Assembly: GCF_965276875.1 (NCBI RefSeq)
Contig: NZ_OZ255701.1
Location: 1,426,001-1,490,000 of the forward strand
Origin: Lichenicoccus sp965276875
GTDB lineage: Bacteria > Pseudomonadota > Alphaproteobacteria > Acetobacterales > Acetobacteraceae
Length of the DNA stretch: 64,000 bases
Reading direction: 5' to 3'
In this document: positions 35,830 to 44,618 of the stretch, piece by piece
Numbering within the stretch: position 1 is the first letter of the stretch
Layout of the letters: the number at the start of each line of letters is the position of its first letter
The notes under the pieces: model-generated
Told to the model about the DNA's origin: nothing
The model's input: only the letters and a program-made list of their open reading frames with translations
The model's database searches: none
Program-made: the position numbers and the translations under genes

Positions 35830-37062
35830 ATGATGCAGAACCGCAACTTCAGACTATATTTCGCCGGCGCGACCTTGTCGGCGATCGGTTCGGCCATGGT
35901 GCCTGTGGCGTTGAGTTTCGCAGTACTGGATGCCGGACTGCGCGCCGGTGCGCTCGGGCTCGTGCTGGCGGCTCAAACCATTCCCACGGTTTGCCTCTTG
36001 CTGATCGGTGGGGTTGTCGGGGACCGCTGGTCGCGGCGGGGCGTGATGATCACGAGCGACCTGTTGCGGTTCCTCGTCCAGATCGCACTCGCTTGCGCCT
36101 TGATCGAAGGCTCGCAGTCACTCGTTCTCCTCATGGCCCTGACTGCGCTGATTGGTGTCGGCAACGCCTTCTTCGGCCCGGCCAGCAGCGGATTTCTTGT
36201 TGGGATCGTGGACAAGGAGGAGTTGGGCCGCGCCAACGCGGTGCTGAGAACGGGCAACGCGCTCGCCATGATCATTGGGCCGTCCGCGGCAGGGCTGATC
36301 GTCGTCGGCGTCGGGCCGGGATGGACGCTCGGCCTTGATGGTTTGTCCTACGCTGCCAGCGCTGTGTGTCTCGGCCTTGTCAGGCTTCGGCCCGATGCGC
36401 GGTCGACGACAGCACCGCAATACCCTTATGTCGGACGGGACCTCCGGATAGGCTTTCGTGCCTATGCTGAGCGTCGCTGGCTGTGGCTGCTTGTCGGCCA
36501 GGTCGGGCTGCTGAACCTACTCGCTTACGCGCCGTTCCAGGTCATCGCTCCGGAGTTGTTGGCGGCACACCCGGACGGTGCCCGAGCTTGGGGCGCGTTG
36601 CTGGGGGTGATCGGTGCCGGCGCGCTCGCAGGTGCGATGGGAGCGACCCGGTGGCAACCAAAACGCTCACTGGTGGCCGTTGAGTTGGCGGTTTGCTCGC
36701 TTCTGCCTCTGCTGTTTCTTCTCGCCGCGGATGCACGGTTTCCCGCTCTCTTGGCCGGTGCTGCCGCATTCGGCGTTGGTGCCGCGGTCCTGAGCGTATT
36801 GACTTTGACAGCCATCCAGCGGGAGGTTCCGCTTGAGATGTTGTCTCGCGTCATGTCGGTTGTCCAACTTGCCGTCACCGGACTTAACCCGCTCGGGTAT
36901 GTTCTGGCCGCACCCGCAATGGCTCTGCTGGGTCCGCACGCGACGCTGGCCTGGGCAGCATCCTGTGTGCTCGTGAGCGTCGGGATTCTGTTGAGCGTTC
37001 CGGACATCCGTCGGTTTGGAGCACAATCCTCTCGCGGCAGCGCCGTTCCTGGAGTGTCGTAG
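35830..37062 (+). CDS. MFS transporter (MFS_3/enterobactin-exporter-like)
   Basis: Major facilitator of 410 residues with 12 predicted helices. It starts MMQNRNFRLYFAGATLSAIGSAMVPVALSFAVLD, typical of the MFS_3 group. The loop 2-3 motif is GVVGDRWSRRGVMITSDLLRF, and FGPASSGFLVGIVDKEELGRANAVLRTGNALAMIIGPSAAGLI is the family's central signature. The role is probably drug or metabolite efflux; the substrate is unknown. It lies downstream of the toxin remnant and is followed by a hairpin repeat. Confidence 0.92.
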   Translation: MMQNRNFRLYFAGATLSAIGSAMVPVALSFAVLDAGLRAGALGLVLAAQTIPTVCLLLIGGVVGDRWSRRGVMITSDLLRFLVQIALACALIEGSQSLVLLMALTALIGVGNAFFGPASSGFLVGIVDKEELGRANAVLRTGNALAMIIGPSAAGLIVVGVGPGWTLGLDGLSYAASAVCLGLVRLRPDARSTTAPQYPYVGRDLRIGFRAYAERRWLWLLVGQVGLLNLLAYAPFQVIAPELLAAHPDGARAWGALLGVIGAGALAGAMGATRWQPKRSLVAVELAVCSLLPLLFLLAADARFPALLAGAAAFGVGAAVLSVLTLTAIQREVPLEMLSRVMSVVQLAVTGLNPLGYVLAAPAMALLGPHATLAWAASCVLVSVGILLSVPDIRRFGAQSSRGSAVPGVS

Positions 37063-37144
37063 GGCGGCCCGCCACCCTCGACCTATGAATTGGGGGTCTG
37101 GGGCCTGTCGTGCGGCGCACGCCTTCGCGTGACGGCCCCAGCGG

Positions 37145-37165
37145 GTCCAGGGCAGAGCCCTGACC
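37145..37165. repeat. GC-rich hairpin, dispersed-repeat type
   Basis: GGGTCCAGGGCAGAGCCCTGACC-type element: arms CAGGGC and GCCCTG around an AGA loop, downstream of the MFS gene. A related hairpin, inverted, is at 47620-47634, and the shared core (GGGCAGAGCCC) suggests a small dispersed element. It may act as a terminator. Confidence 0.5.
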
Positions 37166-37926
<761 letters not shown>

Positions 37927-37930
<4 letters not shown>

Positions 37931-38889
37931 GGAGACGCACCTCCGCGCTTGAGCCGGTTGATGTGGATGTTGAACAGCATCGCCAGCAGGATGGCAGCTC
38001 CCAGGATCAGGTTGAAGGTAAAGGCGTTGATGCCAATCAGGGTGAAGCCGTCACTGAGAATGCCGAGCACCATGGCGCCGATCAGCGCGCCGATGATGGT
38101 GCCGGAGCCGCCGGCGAGCGGGGTACCGCCGATGACTCCGGCGGCGACGGCAAGGAACATGATGTTGGTGCCCCCGGCGGTGGGATCGATCGAGGAAATC
38201 CGGAACGCTTCGAGAATCCCGGTCAGGGCGGCGAGCGTGCCGCTGAGCACGAAATTGCCGACCTTGATACGACGCACCGAAATGCCTGCCTCGCTGGAGC
38301 CGATCGGGTTGGCGCCCGAGGCGATGGTGTGCAGCCCCCAGCGGGTGTTGCGCAGCAGCACATGCATGACCACGACCACGCCGACGGCCCAGATGAACTC
38401 CGCGTAGCCGCCGTGACCCATGAAGTTGGCGAACGAATCGGAGGACTCGATGCTGACCGGCGTGCCATTGGCGATGGTGAGCGTGAAGCCGTTCAGCAGG
38501 AACAGGGTGCCGAGCGTGGTGACGAAGGAGGGCACGCTCAGCAACACGGTGATCACGCCGTTGGCGAGCCCGACCAGGGCGCCGGCGGCGAGGCCAAGGA
38601 TGATGCAGAAGACCAGCGGAATGCCGGCCATTTGCGCGAAATACATCACGAACGGCGCCAGCGCGTAGACCATGCCGGCGGAGAGGTCGATCTCTCCGCC
38701 GATCATCAACATCACCTCGCCGCAGGCGAGAATCGCGACGGGTGCTATGAACTGCGACAGGTTCTGCAGGCTGGCGCCGGTCAGCAGGAAGTTGCTGTTC
38801 GCACTCTCGAAATAGACGGCGAGTGCGATGGCGACGAAGACGATGCTCGCCTCGCGCCACCGCAGCAGGGCGCCGAGCAGAGGCCGCAT
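37927..38889 (-). CDS. Second CUT2 ABC transporter permease
   Basis: RbsC/FrcB-like permease, 320 residues with about ten helices. Features are IAPVAILACGEVMLMIGGEIDLSAGMVYAL, GLANGVITVLLSVPSFVTTLGTLFLLNGFT, GLHTIASGANPIGSSEAGISVRRIKVGNF, and GGTPLAGGSGTIIGALIGAMVLGIL. Its ATG shares its first base with the last base of the binding-protein stop (TGATG). Confidence 0.94.
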
Positions 38890-39953
38890 CAGGACTGGAT
38901 CGGGCCGCTGCGCTTGACGTCCTGCACCGTGCTGGAACTGCCCTCGTAGCGTGTCTTGGTCGAGAGATAGGGCCCGACCGACTCCTTGGTGACGAATTTC
39001 AGACCGGTGTTGATGTCGGCGGGGCCGACCAGGCCACCGGAGACCAGGAAGTTGAACATTTCCATGACCGTGTAGTAGCCTTGCAAATAGGGCTGCTGGT
39101 CGATGGTGAAGTCGAGGTCGCCCTTGCTGATCAGCTCGAGCGTCTGCGGCAGCAGGTCGAAGCCGCCGCCATGGACGCCCTTGGCCGGCAGGCCGTACTG
39201 CTGCATCGCCTCGGCGATGCCCTCCGTGGTGCCACCATCGACGGCGAACATGCCTTTGACGTCCTGGTGGCCGAGGTAATACGCCTTCACCTTGGAGATT
39301 TCCTCGTTCACCGTGGCGCCGGTGGCGACGATGTCGATCTGGTAGTTGCGGCCGCTCTTCTTGAGCACGTCCTCAGCGCCGTCGATACGCGGCTGGATGT
39401 TGAGCTGCCCTGGGGTGGCGATGAACAGGCCGATCCGGCCCGAGGGCACCAAGGTCAGGATACGCTCGCCCATCAACTGACCGGCCTTGAACAGGTCCTG
39501 CCCAATATAGGCGAGACGCTTGTTGCCAGAGCTTGTTGGCGCGTCGGCGTTGTAGGCGAATACCGGAATACCGGCCTGTAGCGCGCGCTCGACCGGGTCG
39601 TTGAAGGCGTGCGGATCGACCAGGCAGACGGCGATGGCATCCGCCTTGGAGGCGATCGCGGAATTCATCGCACTCACCATCTGGGCGGCGATGCTGTTCT
39701 CAGAGCCGGTCCATTGCGACTGCGCGCCGAACAATGCGCAGGCGTCGGCGATGCCGTAGCGGGTGGCGGTGAAGAACGGATTGGTGGTGACGTGGTTGAC
39801 GAACACGAACCGGAATCTCGGGTGCTTCGGCACCAGGCCGGCGGCGCGCGCCGAGCCCGCAAGCCCGATGGCCGCGGCGGCGGTGCCGAGGGCGCCGGCT
39901 CGCAGCATGCCGCGACGATCCATGCCGAACGCCGCGTCGATTTTATCGGTCAT
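38889..39953 (-). CDS. Second CUT2 sugar ABC transporter substrate-binding protein
   Basis: Type 1 periplasmic binding protein of 354 residues. The N-terminus carries a Tat-like motif (MDRRGMLRAGALGTAAAAIGLAGSARA). FRFVFVNHVTTNPFFTATRYGIADA, ADAIAVCLVDPHAF, GIPVFAYNADAP, GHQDVKGMFAVDGGTTEGIAEAM and FTIDQQPYLQGYYTVMEMFNF are family features. ATG 39953 has GGGAGGG about 6 bases upstream. Ligand unknown; related proteins bind fructose, ribose or similar sugars. It is divergent from homospermidine synthase. Confidence 0.93.
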   Translation of the reverse strand: MTDKIDAAFGMDRRGMLRAGALGTAAAAIGLAGSARAAGLVPKHPRFRFVFVNHVTTNPFFTATRYGIADACALFGAQSQWTGSENSIAAQMVSAMNSAIASKADAIAVCLVDPHAFNDPVERALQAGIPVFAYNADAPTSSGNKRLAYIGQDLFKAGQLMGERILTLVPSGRIGLFIATPGQLNIQPRIDGAEDVLKKSGRNYQIDIVATGATVNEEISKVKAYYLGHQDVKGMFAVDGGTTEGIAEAMQQYGLPAKGVHGGGFDLLPQTLELISKGDLDFTIDQQPYLQGYYTVMEMFNFLVSGGLVGPADINTGLKFVTKESVGPYLSTKTRYEGSSSTVQDVKRSGPIQS

Positions 39954-40021
39954 TATGTTCCCTCCCGAGGATTGCCGCCTTGAGGCGATCTTGCACGAAT
40001 GCTGATCTGGCGCGAGGCCGC

Positions 40022-40040
40022 CCGTCCTGTCAACGGACGG
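40022..40040. promoter_or_regulatory. Inverted repeat in divergent CUT2/hss promoter region
   Basis: CCGTCC-N7-GGACGG in the 116-base region between the second CUT2 binding-protein gene and hss. It may be an operator for either gene. No regulator gene lies beside it, so the link is speculative. Confidence 0.35.
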
Positions 40041-40069
40041 CGTTCGCCTGACAGACATAAGGAGGCTGT

Positions 40070-41455
40070 GTGATCAAGCATGTGGATTTAACCGGGCGCC
40101 TAGTGATCGCGGGGTTCGGCAGTATCGGCCAAGGGGTGCTGCCCCTGATCCTGCGTCATTTGGGCATCACGCCCGCGCAAATCAGCGTGCTGACCGGAGA
40201 TGCGCGCGGAGCAGCGATCGCGGCGGCCTACGGCGTTGATTTCCGGGTGGCACCCCTCACCCGCGAGACCTATCGGGCGACACTTGCGCCGATGCTGGCT
40301 GCCGACGATGTCCTGCTGAACCTGTCGGTGGATGTCTCCTCGGTGGCGCTGATCGGGCTGTGCCGCGAACTGGGTGCGCTGTATCTCGATACCTGCATCG
40401 AGCCCTGGGCCGGTGGCTACAGCGATCCTTCGTTGTCGGCCTCCGAGCGATCGAATTATGCGCTGCGCGAATCGGCGTTGCGGCTCGGCGGTGGCGGCCC
40501 GACCGCGCTTATCACGCACGGCGCCAACCCCGGCCTGGTGTCGCACTTCGTCAAGCAGGCGCTGCTGGATCTGGCGGGCGACGCGGCACCGGAGACGCGC
40601 GAGGGCTGGGCAGCACTCGCGGCGCGGCTCGCGGTCAAGGTGATCCATATCGCCGAGCGTGACACCCAGGTTGCCGACGTCGCCAAGCGACGTGGCGAGT
40701 TCGTCAATACCTGGTCGATCGACGGCTTTGTCTCCGAGGGCTGCCAGCCGGCGGAACTGGGCTGGGGCACGCATGAGACATCCTGGCCGTCTGACGCGCG
40801 CAGACATGATTTCGGGTGTGATGCCGCGATTTATCTCGACCGTCCTGGGGCTGCGACACGGGTGCGGAGCTGGACGCCGCTTGAGGGCTCGTTCCATGGC
40901 TTTCTGGTCACCCACTCGGAGTCGATCTCGATTGCCGACGCCTACACGCATCGTGCGGGCGACGCGGTGCTATGGCGTCCGACGGTGCACTACGCCTATC
41001 ACCCGTGCGATGACGCGGTGCTGTCACTGCATGAACTGGCCGGCAAGAACTGGCATAGGCAGCCCGACCAGCGGCTGCTGATGGACGAGATCGTCTCCGG
41101 CACCGACGAGCTCGGCGTGTTGCTGATGGGCCATGCCAGGGGCGCATATTGGTATGGCTCGCGTTTGTCGATCGAACAGGCACGGGCGCTGGCGCCCTAC
41201 AACAACGCGACCAGCCTGCAGGTGACGGCGGCCGTGCTTGGGGGTCTGGTGTGGGTGCTGGAGAACCCTGCGCGCGGCGTGATCGAGCCGGACGCAATCG
41301 ACCATGCGCGGGTGCTGGACATCGCGCGGCCCTATCTCGGCGATGTCGTCGGCGTTTTTTCCGACTGGACGCCGATCGAGGATCGCGGCCGGCTGTTCGC
41401 CGAAGCCGTCGACACAAGCTGCCCGTGGCAGTTCGGCAATTTCAGGGTGACGTGA
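40070..41455 (+). CDS. hss: Homospermidine synthase
   Basis: NAD-dependent enzyme that makes sym-homospermidine from putrescine (or from putrescine and spermidine), the characteristic polyamine of many alphaproteobacteria. It has 461 residues, close to the usual 470. The N-terminal Rossmann part is LVIAGFGSIGQGVLPLILRH, followed by YLDTCIEPWAGGYSD, ALITHGANPGLVSHFVKQALLDLA, NTWSIDGFVSEGCQPAELGWGTHE, and LMGHARGAYWYGSRLS. It starts with GTG 40070 behind a strong AAGGAGG site. It is divergent from the CUT2 operon and convergent with the small lipoprotein gene. Confidence 0.95.
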   Translation: MIKHVDLTGRLVIAGFGSIGQGVLPLILRHLGITPAQISVLTGDARGAAIAAAYGVDFRVAPLTRETYRATLAPMLAADDVLLNLSVDVSSVALIGLCRELGALYLDTCIEPWAGGYSDPSLSASERSNYALRESALRLGGGGPTALITHGANPGLVSHFVKQALLDLAGDAAPETREGWAALAARLAVKVIHIAERDTQVADVAKRRGEFVNTWSIDGFVSEGCQPAELGWGTHETSWPSDARRHDFGCDAAIYLDRPGAATRVRSWTPLEGSFHGFLVTHSESISIADAYTHRAGDAVLWRPTVHYAYHPCDDAVLSLHELAGKNWHRQPDQRLLMDEIVSGTDELGVLLMGHARGAYWYGSRLSIEQARALAPYNNATSLQVTAAVLGGLVWVLENPARGVIEPDAIDHARVLDIARPYLGDVVGVFSDWTPIEDRGRLFAEAVDTSCPWQFGNFRVT

Positions 41456-41486
41456 TAAGCGCGTGGGGTTGTCGGGGCGGCTGGTT

Positions 41487-41630
41487 TCAGGGCGCGTAGC
41501 CCTCGGTGAGCAGAGGTGGCCCCTGCCCGCCGGCCGGCGGCGGCGCGTTGGTGATCTCACCGCTATAGGTCGAGCAGCCGCCGAGCAAGGCGAGGGCGAT
41601 CAGCGCGCCCGCGATGGCACGCAGGGTCAA
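41487..41630 (-). CDS. Small lipoprotein, 47 residues, TTG start
   Basis: A short gene at the end of the CUT1 transporter operon. The product reads (M)TLRAIAGALIALALLGGC then STYSGEITNAPPPAGGQG and ends PLLTEGYAP. This is a clean type II signal peptide with lipobox LGGC, followed by a 27-residue Pro/Gly-rich tail, like entericidin-sized or cell-envelope micro-lipoproteins. The TTG start lies on the ATPase stop (TTGA, four-base overlap), so translation is coupled. No other in-frame start exists nearby. Function is unknown; it might help assemble the porin or the transporter. Confidence 0.7.
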   Translation of the reverse strand: MTLRAIAGALIALALLGGCSTYSGEITNAPPPAGGQGPPLLTEGYAP

Positions 41631-42745
41631 TGTGCTCTCACCGGCATCGTCAGCGGGTTGCGCTGAAGATGTTCGGCGGCAAGGCCGTCCGGGCCGAAGA
41701 TGTGGCAGTGCGCGGGCGCGATTGAAAGCCGGACCGGCTGATGCACGCGGGTCGCATCGGCGCCGTCGGTCTGCACGACGATCATGGTCTTGTCCTGCAG
41801 CTCGATATGCAGCAGCGTCAGGCCGCCAAGCCGCTCGGCGATGAGGGCATGGCCGTTGATGGTGCCATTGGGGTCGACCAGCATGTGCTCCGGCCGAACG
41901 CCTAATGTGACCGACGTGCCACGACCAATGCCGTTGGCCTCGACCGGCGCCGTGGCGGTGATCCCGCCGGGGCCGGCGACGCTGACGCCGTTCTGGTCGA
42001 CTTCTGTGACCGTCGCCGGCAGCAGGTTCATCCGCGGCGAGCCCATGAAGCCGGCGACGAACAGGTTGTTGGGATGGTGATAGAGTTCCAGCGGTGAGCC
42101 GACCTGCTCGACCCGGCCTGCATGCAGCACGACGATCTTGTCGGCCATGGTCATCGCCTCGACCTGGTCGTGGGTGACGTAGATCATCGTCGCGTTGAGC
42201 TGCTCGTGCAGGCGGGCCAGTTCGATTCGCATCTGGCCACGCAGGGCTGCGTCGAGATTGGAGAGCGGCTCGTCGAACAGGAACACCTTGGGGTTGCGCA
42301 CGATCGAGCGGCCGATCGCCACACGCTGGCGCTGGCCGCCGGAGAGCTGGCCGGGCTTGCGGTCGAGATAGGGCTCAAGCTGCAGGATCCGCGCGGCTTC
42401 GGCCACCTTGGCGTTGCGCTCCTCGGTCTTCACGCCGGCGAGCTTGAGCGCGAAGCCCATGTTCTGCGCCACCGTCATGTGCGGGTAGAGCGCGTAGGAC
42501 TGGAACACCATCGCGAGACCCCGCTGCGCGGGGCCGACATCGTTGACCCGCTTGCCGTCGATGGTCAGGTCGCCGCCGGTGATTTCCTCGAGACCCGCGA
42601 TCATGCGCAGCAAGGTCGACTTGCCGCAGCCTGAAGGCCCGACGAAGACCACGAACTCGCGGTCTTCGACATCGAGGGTGACGCCCTTGATGGCTTCGAG
42701 ATTGGCGTAGGATTTGCGGAGATCGCGCAGTGCCAGGGTGGCCAA
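41627..42745 (-). CDS. CUT1 ABC transporter ATP-binding protein (UgpC/MalK-like)
   Basis: ATPase of 372 residues. Walker A is GPSGCGKST, Q-loop MVFQSYALYPHMTV, signature LSGGQRQRVAIGRSI, Walker B VFLFDEPLSNLDA, and H-loop YVTHDQVEAMT. The regulatory C-terminal TOBE/OB domain covers residues 235-360 (LGVRPEHMLVDP). This is the MalK/UgpC/SmoK type that energises sugar, polyol or glycerol-phosphate import with the two permeases upstream. The short lipoprotein gene follows with a four-base overlap. Confidence 0.95.
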   Translation of the reverse strand: MATLALRDLRKSYANLEAIKGVTLDVEDREFVVFVGPSGCGKSTLLRMIAGLEEITGGDLTIDGKRVNDVGPAQRGLAMVFQSYALYPHMTVAQNMGFALKLAGVKTEERNAKVAEAARILQLEPYLDRKPGQLSGGQRQRVAIGRSIVRNPKVFLFDEPLSNLDAALRGQMRIELARLHEQLNATMIYVTHDQVEAMTMADKIVVLHAGRVEQVGSPLELYHHPNNLFVAGFMGSPRMNLLPATVTEVDQNGVSVAGPGGITATAPVEANGIGRGTSVTLGVRPEHMLVDPNGTINGHALIAERLGGLTLLHIELQDKTMIVVQTDGADATRVHQPVRLSIAPAHCHIFGPDGLAAEHLQRNPLTMPVRAH

Positions 42746-42792
42746 TGGAGTGCTCCGATGGTTCTTTAACGCTTAAATGGGTTGCCAGCCGG

Positions 42793-43608
42793 TCACTTGA
42801 CGGCGCCGAAGGTGAGGCCGCGGACCAACTGGCGTTGGGAAAGCCAACCGAAGATCAAAATCGGTGCCACCGCAAGGGTCGAGGCGGCGGAAAGCTTGCC
42901 GAAGAACAGGCCTTCCGGCGAGGAGAACGAGGCGATGAAGGCGGTCAGCGGTGCGGCGTGCGACGACGTAACGTTGAGTGACCAGAACGCCTCGTTCCAG
43001 CACAGGATGAGCGACAGCAGCCCGGTGGAGGCGACACCCGGCAGCGACAACGGCAGCAGCACATGGCGCAGCTCGCCCATCCGGCCGGCGCCGTCCATGC
43101 GTCCGGCCTCGATGATGTCGCGCGGCACCTCCTTGAAGAAGGTGAACAGCATCCAGACCACGATCGGCAGGTTCATCAGCGTGTAGATCGCGATCAGCCC
43201 CGAGCGGGTGTCGAGCAGGCCGGTGTCGCGCATCAGCAGGTAGATCGGGACCAGTGCTCCGACCGGCGGCAGCATCTTGGTCGACAGCATCCAAAGCAGG
43301 GTGCCGCGGGTGCGATGGGTGGGGAAGAACGCCATCACGTAGGCGGCGGGTATCGACAGCAGCAGCGCCACGATTGTAGCACCTACCGAAATAATGACGC
43401 TGTTCATCGCAAAGAAGAAGTAGTTTGCCCGGCTTTGCACCTGGGCATAGCTCGACAGCGTCGGATGGAAGTCGAGCGACGGCGACACCGCCGCGATCTC
43501 GGTCTTGAAGCTGGTCAGCACCATCCAGAAGATCGGAAAGAACATCAAAACCGCGATGCCCCAGCCAAGCACGAAGGTGACGACTTTGCCGAGTGCGCTG
43601 GTCTGCAT
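42793..43608 (-). CDS. CUT1 ABC transporter permease (MalG/SmoG-like)
   Basis: Inner-membrane permease, 271 residues, six helices. It starts LGKVVTFVLGWGIAVLMFFPIFWMVLTSFKTE, typical of the second permease. The EAA loop is EAGRMDGAGRMGELRHVLLPLSLPG. It forms a heterodimer with the permease encoded 3 bases upstream. SmoG/MtlG-like sequences in this family carry mannitol/sorbitol, which is a possible but unproven substrate. Confidence 0.94.
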   Translation of the reverse strand: MQTSALGKVVTFVLGWGIAVLMFFPIFWMVLTSFKTEIAAVSPSLDFHPTLSSYAQVQSRANYFFFAMNSVIISVGATIVALLLSIPAAYVMAFFPTHRTRGTLLWMLSTKMLPPVGALVPIYLLMRDTGLLDTRSGLIAIYTLMNLPIVVWMLFTFFKEVPRDIIEAGRMDGAGRMGELRHVLLPLSLPGVASTGLLSLILCWNEAFWSLNVTSSHAAPLTAFIASFSSPEGLFFGKLSAASTLAVAPILIFGWLSQRQLVRGLTFGAVK

Positions 43609-43611
43609 CGC

Positions 43612-44526
43612 TCAGACCTCCAGGTTGCGTGCGATCGAGCGCACCAGGAAGATGGCCACGATATTGGCGAGGATGATGGCGATCACACCGCCGGCGGAGG
43701 CGCCGCCGACATCGAAATCGAGCAGCGCCCGGGCATAGATGAGGAAGGCGAGGTTGGTGGTGGCAACACCTGGGCCGCCGGCGGTGGTGACGAAGATCTC
43801 GGCGAAGATGGTCAGCAGGAAGATCGTCTCGATCATCACCACGACACCGATGGCGCGTCGCAGATGCGGCAGGGTGATGTAAAAGAAGCTTGCGATCGGG
43901 CCGGCGCCGTCCATGCGCGCCGCCTCGCGCTGCTCATGGTCGAGCGACTGCACCGCGGTCAGCAGGATCAGCACGGCGAACGGCAACCACTCCCAGGAGA
44001 CGATGCCGATGATCGTGGCCAGCGGAAAGCGCGAGAGGAAGTCGATCGGAGCCAGGCCGAAGGTGCGGAACACCGCCGCCAGCACACCGTAGATCGGGTG
44101 CAGCATCAGGTTCTTCCAGACCAGGGCGGCGACAGTCGGCATGACGAAGAAGGGGGCGATGACGAACAGCCGGGCGACGCCGCGCCCTGCGAATTCCTGG
44201 TCGTAGAGGACGGCGAGCAGGGTGCCGCCGCAGACCGAGATCACCAGCACGCCGCCGACCAGATAGAAGGTATTGAGCAGCGCCGTCCAGAAGTCGGGAT
44301 CGGTGAGCAGGTATTTGTAATTGTCGATGCCGGCCCAGCCGGTCAGGGTCGGATCGACCAGGTTGTAGTGCCGGAAGGAGAAATACAGCGTCATCAGCAG
44401 CGGGATGATCGACCAGGCCAGCAGCAGCAGAACCGATGGCGCGATCAGCGGCATGGTCACGCCGTTGCGGTTGGTGCGCCGTTGGGCCCTTGGCGGTGCC
44501 GTGCTGACACCCAGCGCCTGCGACAT
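43612..44526 (-). CDS. CUT1 ABC transporter permease (MalF/SmoF-like)
   Basis: First permease of the pair, 304 residues with six helices. The N-terminal segment is MPLIAPSVLLLLAWSIIPLLMTLYFSFRHYNL and the EAA loop is EAARMDGAGPIASFFYITLPHLRRAI. A GGGAGAA site precedes the ATG. It begins 92 bases after the porin stop, beyond a terminator-like hairpin, so it may have its own promoter or read through. No substrate-binding protein gene lies in this cluster. Confidence 0.94.
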   Translation of the reverse strand: MSQALGVSTAPPRAQRRTNRNGVTMPLIAPSVLLLLAWSIIPLLMTLYFSFRHYNLVDPTLTGWAGIDNYKYLLTDPDFWTALLNTFYLVGGVLVISVCGGTLLAVLYDQEFAGRGVARLFVIAPFFVMPTVAALVWKNLMLHPIYGVLAAVFRTFGLAPIDFLSRFPLATIIGIVSWEWLPFAVLILLTAVQSLDHEQREAARMDGAGPIASFFYITLPHLRRAIGVVVMIETIFLLTIFAEIFVTTAGGPGVATTNLAFLIYARALLDFDVGGASAGGVIAIILANIVAIFLVRSIARNLEV

Positions 44527-44569
44527 CGCCGTTTCTCCCGTAGAATTGGATGCGGATGATGCCGCATCA

Positions 44570-44602
44570 AACGAAAACGGGGTAGGCCTTCCGGCCCACC
44601 CC
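44570..44602 (-). terminator. Rho-independent terminator after the first porin gene
   Basis: On the minus strand a 10-bp stem GGGGTGGGCC / GGCCTACCCC (one G-T pair) with loop GGAA is followed by GTTTTCGTTT. It lies 16 bases beyond the porin stop and would end or attenuate transcription before the downstream ABC permease genes. Confidence 0.75.
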
Positions 44603-44618
44603 GCTCCGAGCAGGCGCC

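Noticed and set aside
37063..37144. Possible small gene after the MFS transporter
   Set aside because: Only short frames without starts or ribosome sites; the region is better explained by the hairpin repeat.
43063..44559. 498-codon forward open frame over the CUT1 permeases
   Set aside because: Antisense to two clear permease genes; composition (Asp, Gln, His, Arg-rich) is typical of shadow frames.
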